This document shows positions 14,317-15,815 of a stretch of DNA of 15,815 nucleotides, piece after piece (position 1 is the first letter of the stretch; each line of letters begins with the position of its first letter). Made by a program: the position numbers and the translations under genes. Where the stretch lies: positions 1 to 15,815 of the forward strand of contig JADGED010000036.1 in the NCBI GenBank assembly GCA_016744555.1, read 5' to 3'. The notes under the pieces were generated by a model. That model had not been told where the DNA came from. It did not search any database and worked only from the letters and a program-made list of their open reading frames with translations. Source of the DNA: Desulfuromonadaceae bacterium. Lineage in GTDB: Bacteria > Desulfobacterota > Desulfuromonadia > Desulfuromonadales > Geopsychrobacteraceae.

Positions 14317-15387
14317 TTATTTTGGAACTAAAGCCTGCTCCATTGCAACCCCTGCCTTAGAAAGAAATATTTCAAACGCATTTGCTGAACGGATAGGCTT
14401 ATCTTCAGGATAATTATCTCCATACAGCAAAGCAACAACGCTACCATCGCTAACCAATGGACCAAGAAAAACTTCTTGCGGGGTCCCAGTTAAAAAGTCT
14501 TTTAAGCTCTGTTCTGCAACTGAGTCTTTCAGCGATCCACACAGAGCAGATTTCTTATTTAAAACCCTAGCAAACAATGAACCTTGATCAACCTGCAAAT
14601 GCATTCTTCTTACCATCTCATCAGCTGAAACATTTAACGCATCTAAACCAAACTGTCCCAGGCCAACCAACTGATTTCCCCTCACATCAAATATAATAGC
14701 ACGATTCATAATTTCGCTGGCATAGCGAAGAATCAAAAGGATTATACCTCCACCGTACTCAGGGTATTCTAGTTCAGCCAACATCCCCCGCAGCAAATCT
14801 AACCCTTGTTGTTCATGATGGTTTTTAAGTTGCGCTAATTCATCCTCTATTGCCGCTGCATCAACAACATTATCGCTACAAAAATCAGCTGCAACCTGTT
14901 GCCCCTTAACCACTAAACGCTGTGAGCTTAGTCCTCTAGCAAGCATAAAATCAAGTGGGTTTAACAAAGCACTACCAAACGATTTCATCTCTTCAAGACG
15001 GAACAAAAAATGGCCTTCGTTCCAAGAGAAAAAACTGAATATTATTTTTTCTATCTGAGCAGCTACAACTTTTTCAATTTCAACCGATGAAACGTTAAAC
15101 TCATTTACCAGTATTTGCCCTAAAGGTTGATGATAATTAATCGTTTTTTGATATTCTAGTGCCGCTTCAACTTGTACCTCAGTAACTATTTGCTGTTGAC
15201 GTAGCAACTTACCAAGGGTCTCGGGGAAAAAACTTGAAGATGCTCTAACCACCTCGCCATTAAGAAAACAGACCAAACCTTCACCCTTTTGACATTTAAG
15301 TTTCAGGGTTCCAGATTTTTTACTAAGACTAAGAATTTGCAGAATATCACACAAACCTAAATCTTCTAAATAGCCTTCTAGTGCCAT
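14317..15387 (-). CDS. DUF4388 (PATAN) domain protein
   Basis: A 356-residue soluble protein. The N terminus, MALEGYLEDLGLCDILQILSLS through KKSGTLKLKC and VCFLNGEVVRASSS (about residues 1-53), is the DUF4388/PATAN signature. Two related segments follow, LGKLLRQQQIVTEVQVEAALEYQ and LGQILVNEFNVSSVEIEKVVAAQ, of the type seen in MshEN-like regions, and then IIFSFFSWNEGHFLFR. The C-terminal part (about 200-356) is a mixed alpha/beta region with GAF-like character, ending GPLVSDGSVVALLYGDN and SKAGVAMEQAL. Such proteins are abundant in Geobacter-type and myxobacterial genomes and are often fused or linked to receivers, as here. Substrate and output are unknown. Weak AGGAT site before the ATG. It lies 17 bases after der. 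Confidence 0.82.
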   Translation of the reverse strand: MALEGYLEDLGLCDILQILSLSKKSGTLKLKCQKGEGLVCFLNGEVVRASSSFFPETLGKLLRQQQIVTEVQVEAALEYQKTINYHQPLGQILVNEFNVSSVEIEKVVAAQIEKIIFSFFSWNEGHFLFRLEEMKSFGSALLNPLDFMLARGLSSQRLVVKGQQVAADFCSDNVVDAAAIEDELAQLKNHHEQQGLDLLRGMLAELEYPEYGGGIILLILRYASEIMNRAIIFDVRGNQLVGLGQFGLDALNVSADEMVRRMHLQVDQGSLFARVLNKKSALCGSLKDSVAEQSLKDFLTGTPQEVFLGPLVSDGSVVALLYGDNYPEDKPIRSANAFEIFLSKAGVAMEQALVPK

Positions 15388-15404
15388 AAAACATTAATCC
15401 TATG

Positions 15405-15815
15405 TTAAAATTCTTTTTTGCCACGCCCTTTAAATTGTAGCCTAATCGGAACTTGGTCAAATTTAAACTTCTCTCTAAAGCAGTTAATCAAATAACGTTG
15501 GTAAGAAAAATGAACGCCATCGGGGCGGTTAGAAAACAGGACAAATATCAATGGCGCAAACGGCAAATACTTAAAACGACGCTCAACTTCAGCAATAAAC
15601 TTGCCCATGGTTTGATTATCTTTTTCGGGCAAATCCCACTTATTGACCACTAAAATTAATGCTCGGCCCTTTTCATAGGCATAACCAGCAACAGCAAGAT
15701 CCTGATCTGTAACCCCTTCTTCTGCATCTAACACCATTAAAACAACGTGAGACCTATCCATCGCCTTTAGTGCAGTTACCACGCTGTATTTTTCCAAAGA
15801 CTGACTAATTCTACC
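15405..15815 (-). CDS. der: GTPase Der (EngA), C-terminal part, internally deleted; 5' end outside window
   Basis: The frame is open to the window edge (GRISQSLEKYSVV and onward), so this is the C-terminal third of Der, the two-GTPase-domain ribosome assembly factor for the 50S subunit. Visible parts are the second GTPase domain with VVLMVLDAEEGVTDQD and the G4 motif NKWD, and the C-terminal end HFSYQRYLINCFREKF...VPIRLQFKGRGKK. Between YLPFAPLIF and VLFSNRPDGVHF the sequence jumps directly from just before the G5 (SAL-type) motif to near the end of the KH-like domain. About 65-70 residues present in homologues are missing, but the frame is kept. It may be a true in-frame deletion, a decayed copy or an assembly collapse. 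Apparent internal starts (such as TTG at 15797) are not the real start. Confidence 0.85.
   Translation of the reverse strand, partial: GRISQSLEKYSVVTALKAMDRSHVVLMVLDAEEGVTDQDLAVAGYAYEKGRALILVVNKWDLPEKDNQTMGKFIAEVERRFKYLPFAPLIFVLFSNRPDGVHFSYQRYLINCFREKFKFDQVPIRLQFKGRGKKEF

Noticed and set aside
1..15815. CRISPR array, insertion sequence, prophage or integron
   Set aside because: No regularly spaced direct repeats, transposase, integrase or phage gene was seen; all genes with clear identity are housekeeping or signalling genes.

Overview
The window reads as ordinary chromosome from an AT-rich, Gram-negative bacterium. The best fit is the Desulfuromonadales/Geobacter side of the former Deltaproteobacteria. 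The grounds are gene order and family resemblance from memory: yceD-rpmF-plsX-fabH-fabD-fabG-acpP-fabF; leuS-lptE-holA meeting rpsT; murJ next door; and a DUF4388/PATAN protein with stand-alone CheY-like receivers. LptE and the diderm-type MurJ point to an outer membrane. Base composition looks low in GC, roughly 40% by eye and not counted. I cannot name a species.

Layout. (1) Positions 1-5220, minus strand: a fatty-acid/phospholipid operon running yceD (DUF177), rpmF, plsX, fabH, fabD, fabG, acpP and the first codons of fabF. A near-consensus promoter (TTGACA-16-TATACT) sits just ahead of yceD. A strong terminator follows acpP, and a perfect 15-bp palindrome separates it from fabF. (2) Positions 5221-6749, plus strand: mazG with a degenerate C-terminal domain, then an intergenic stretch with a perfect DnaA box plus a near-match one helical turn away, then fxsA. 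(3) Positions 6774-8342, minus: murJ lipid II flippase. (4) Positions 8424-8822, plus: rpsT with its own promoter, a GTG start and a terminator shared with the convergent holA. (5) Positions 8821-12879, minus: leuS-lptE-holA, with junctions so tight (TAAATG, and a 3-base gap) that translational coupling is likely. (6) Positions 13052-13348, minus: infA with a TTG start. (7) Positions 13383-15387, minus: two single-domain response regulators and a DUF4388 protein, a small signalling group without a visible kinase or DNA-binding output. (8) Position 15405 to the window end, minus: the C-terminal part of the GTPase Der, which lacks an internal block of about 65-70 residues covering the G5 motif and most of the KH-like domain.

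Functionally, region 1 makes and loads acyl-ACP and feeds PlsX for phospholipid synthesis. LptE, MurJ and FxsA belong to the envelope. LeuS, InfA, RpsT, RpmF, YceD and Der serve translation and ribosome biogenesis, and HolA serves replication. I saw no CRISPR array, insertion sequence, prophage gene, tRNA or rRNA. No clearly new multi-gene system is visible. The most unusual items are the internally deleted Der, the decayed MazG second domain, the DnaA-box pair, the palindrome before fabF and the PATAN/receiver cluster.
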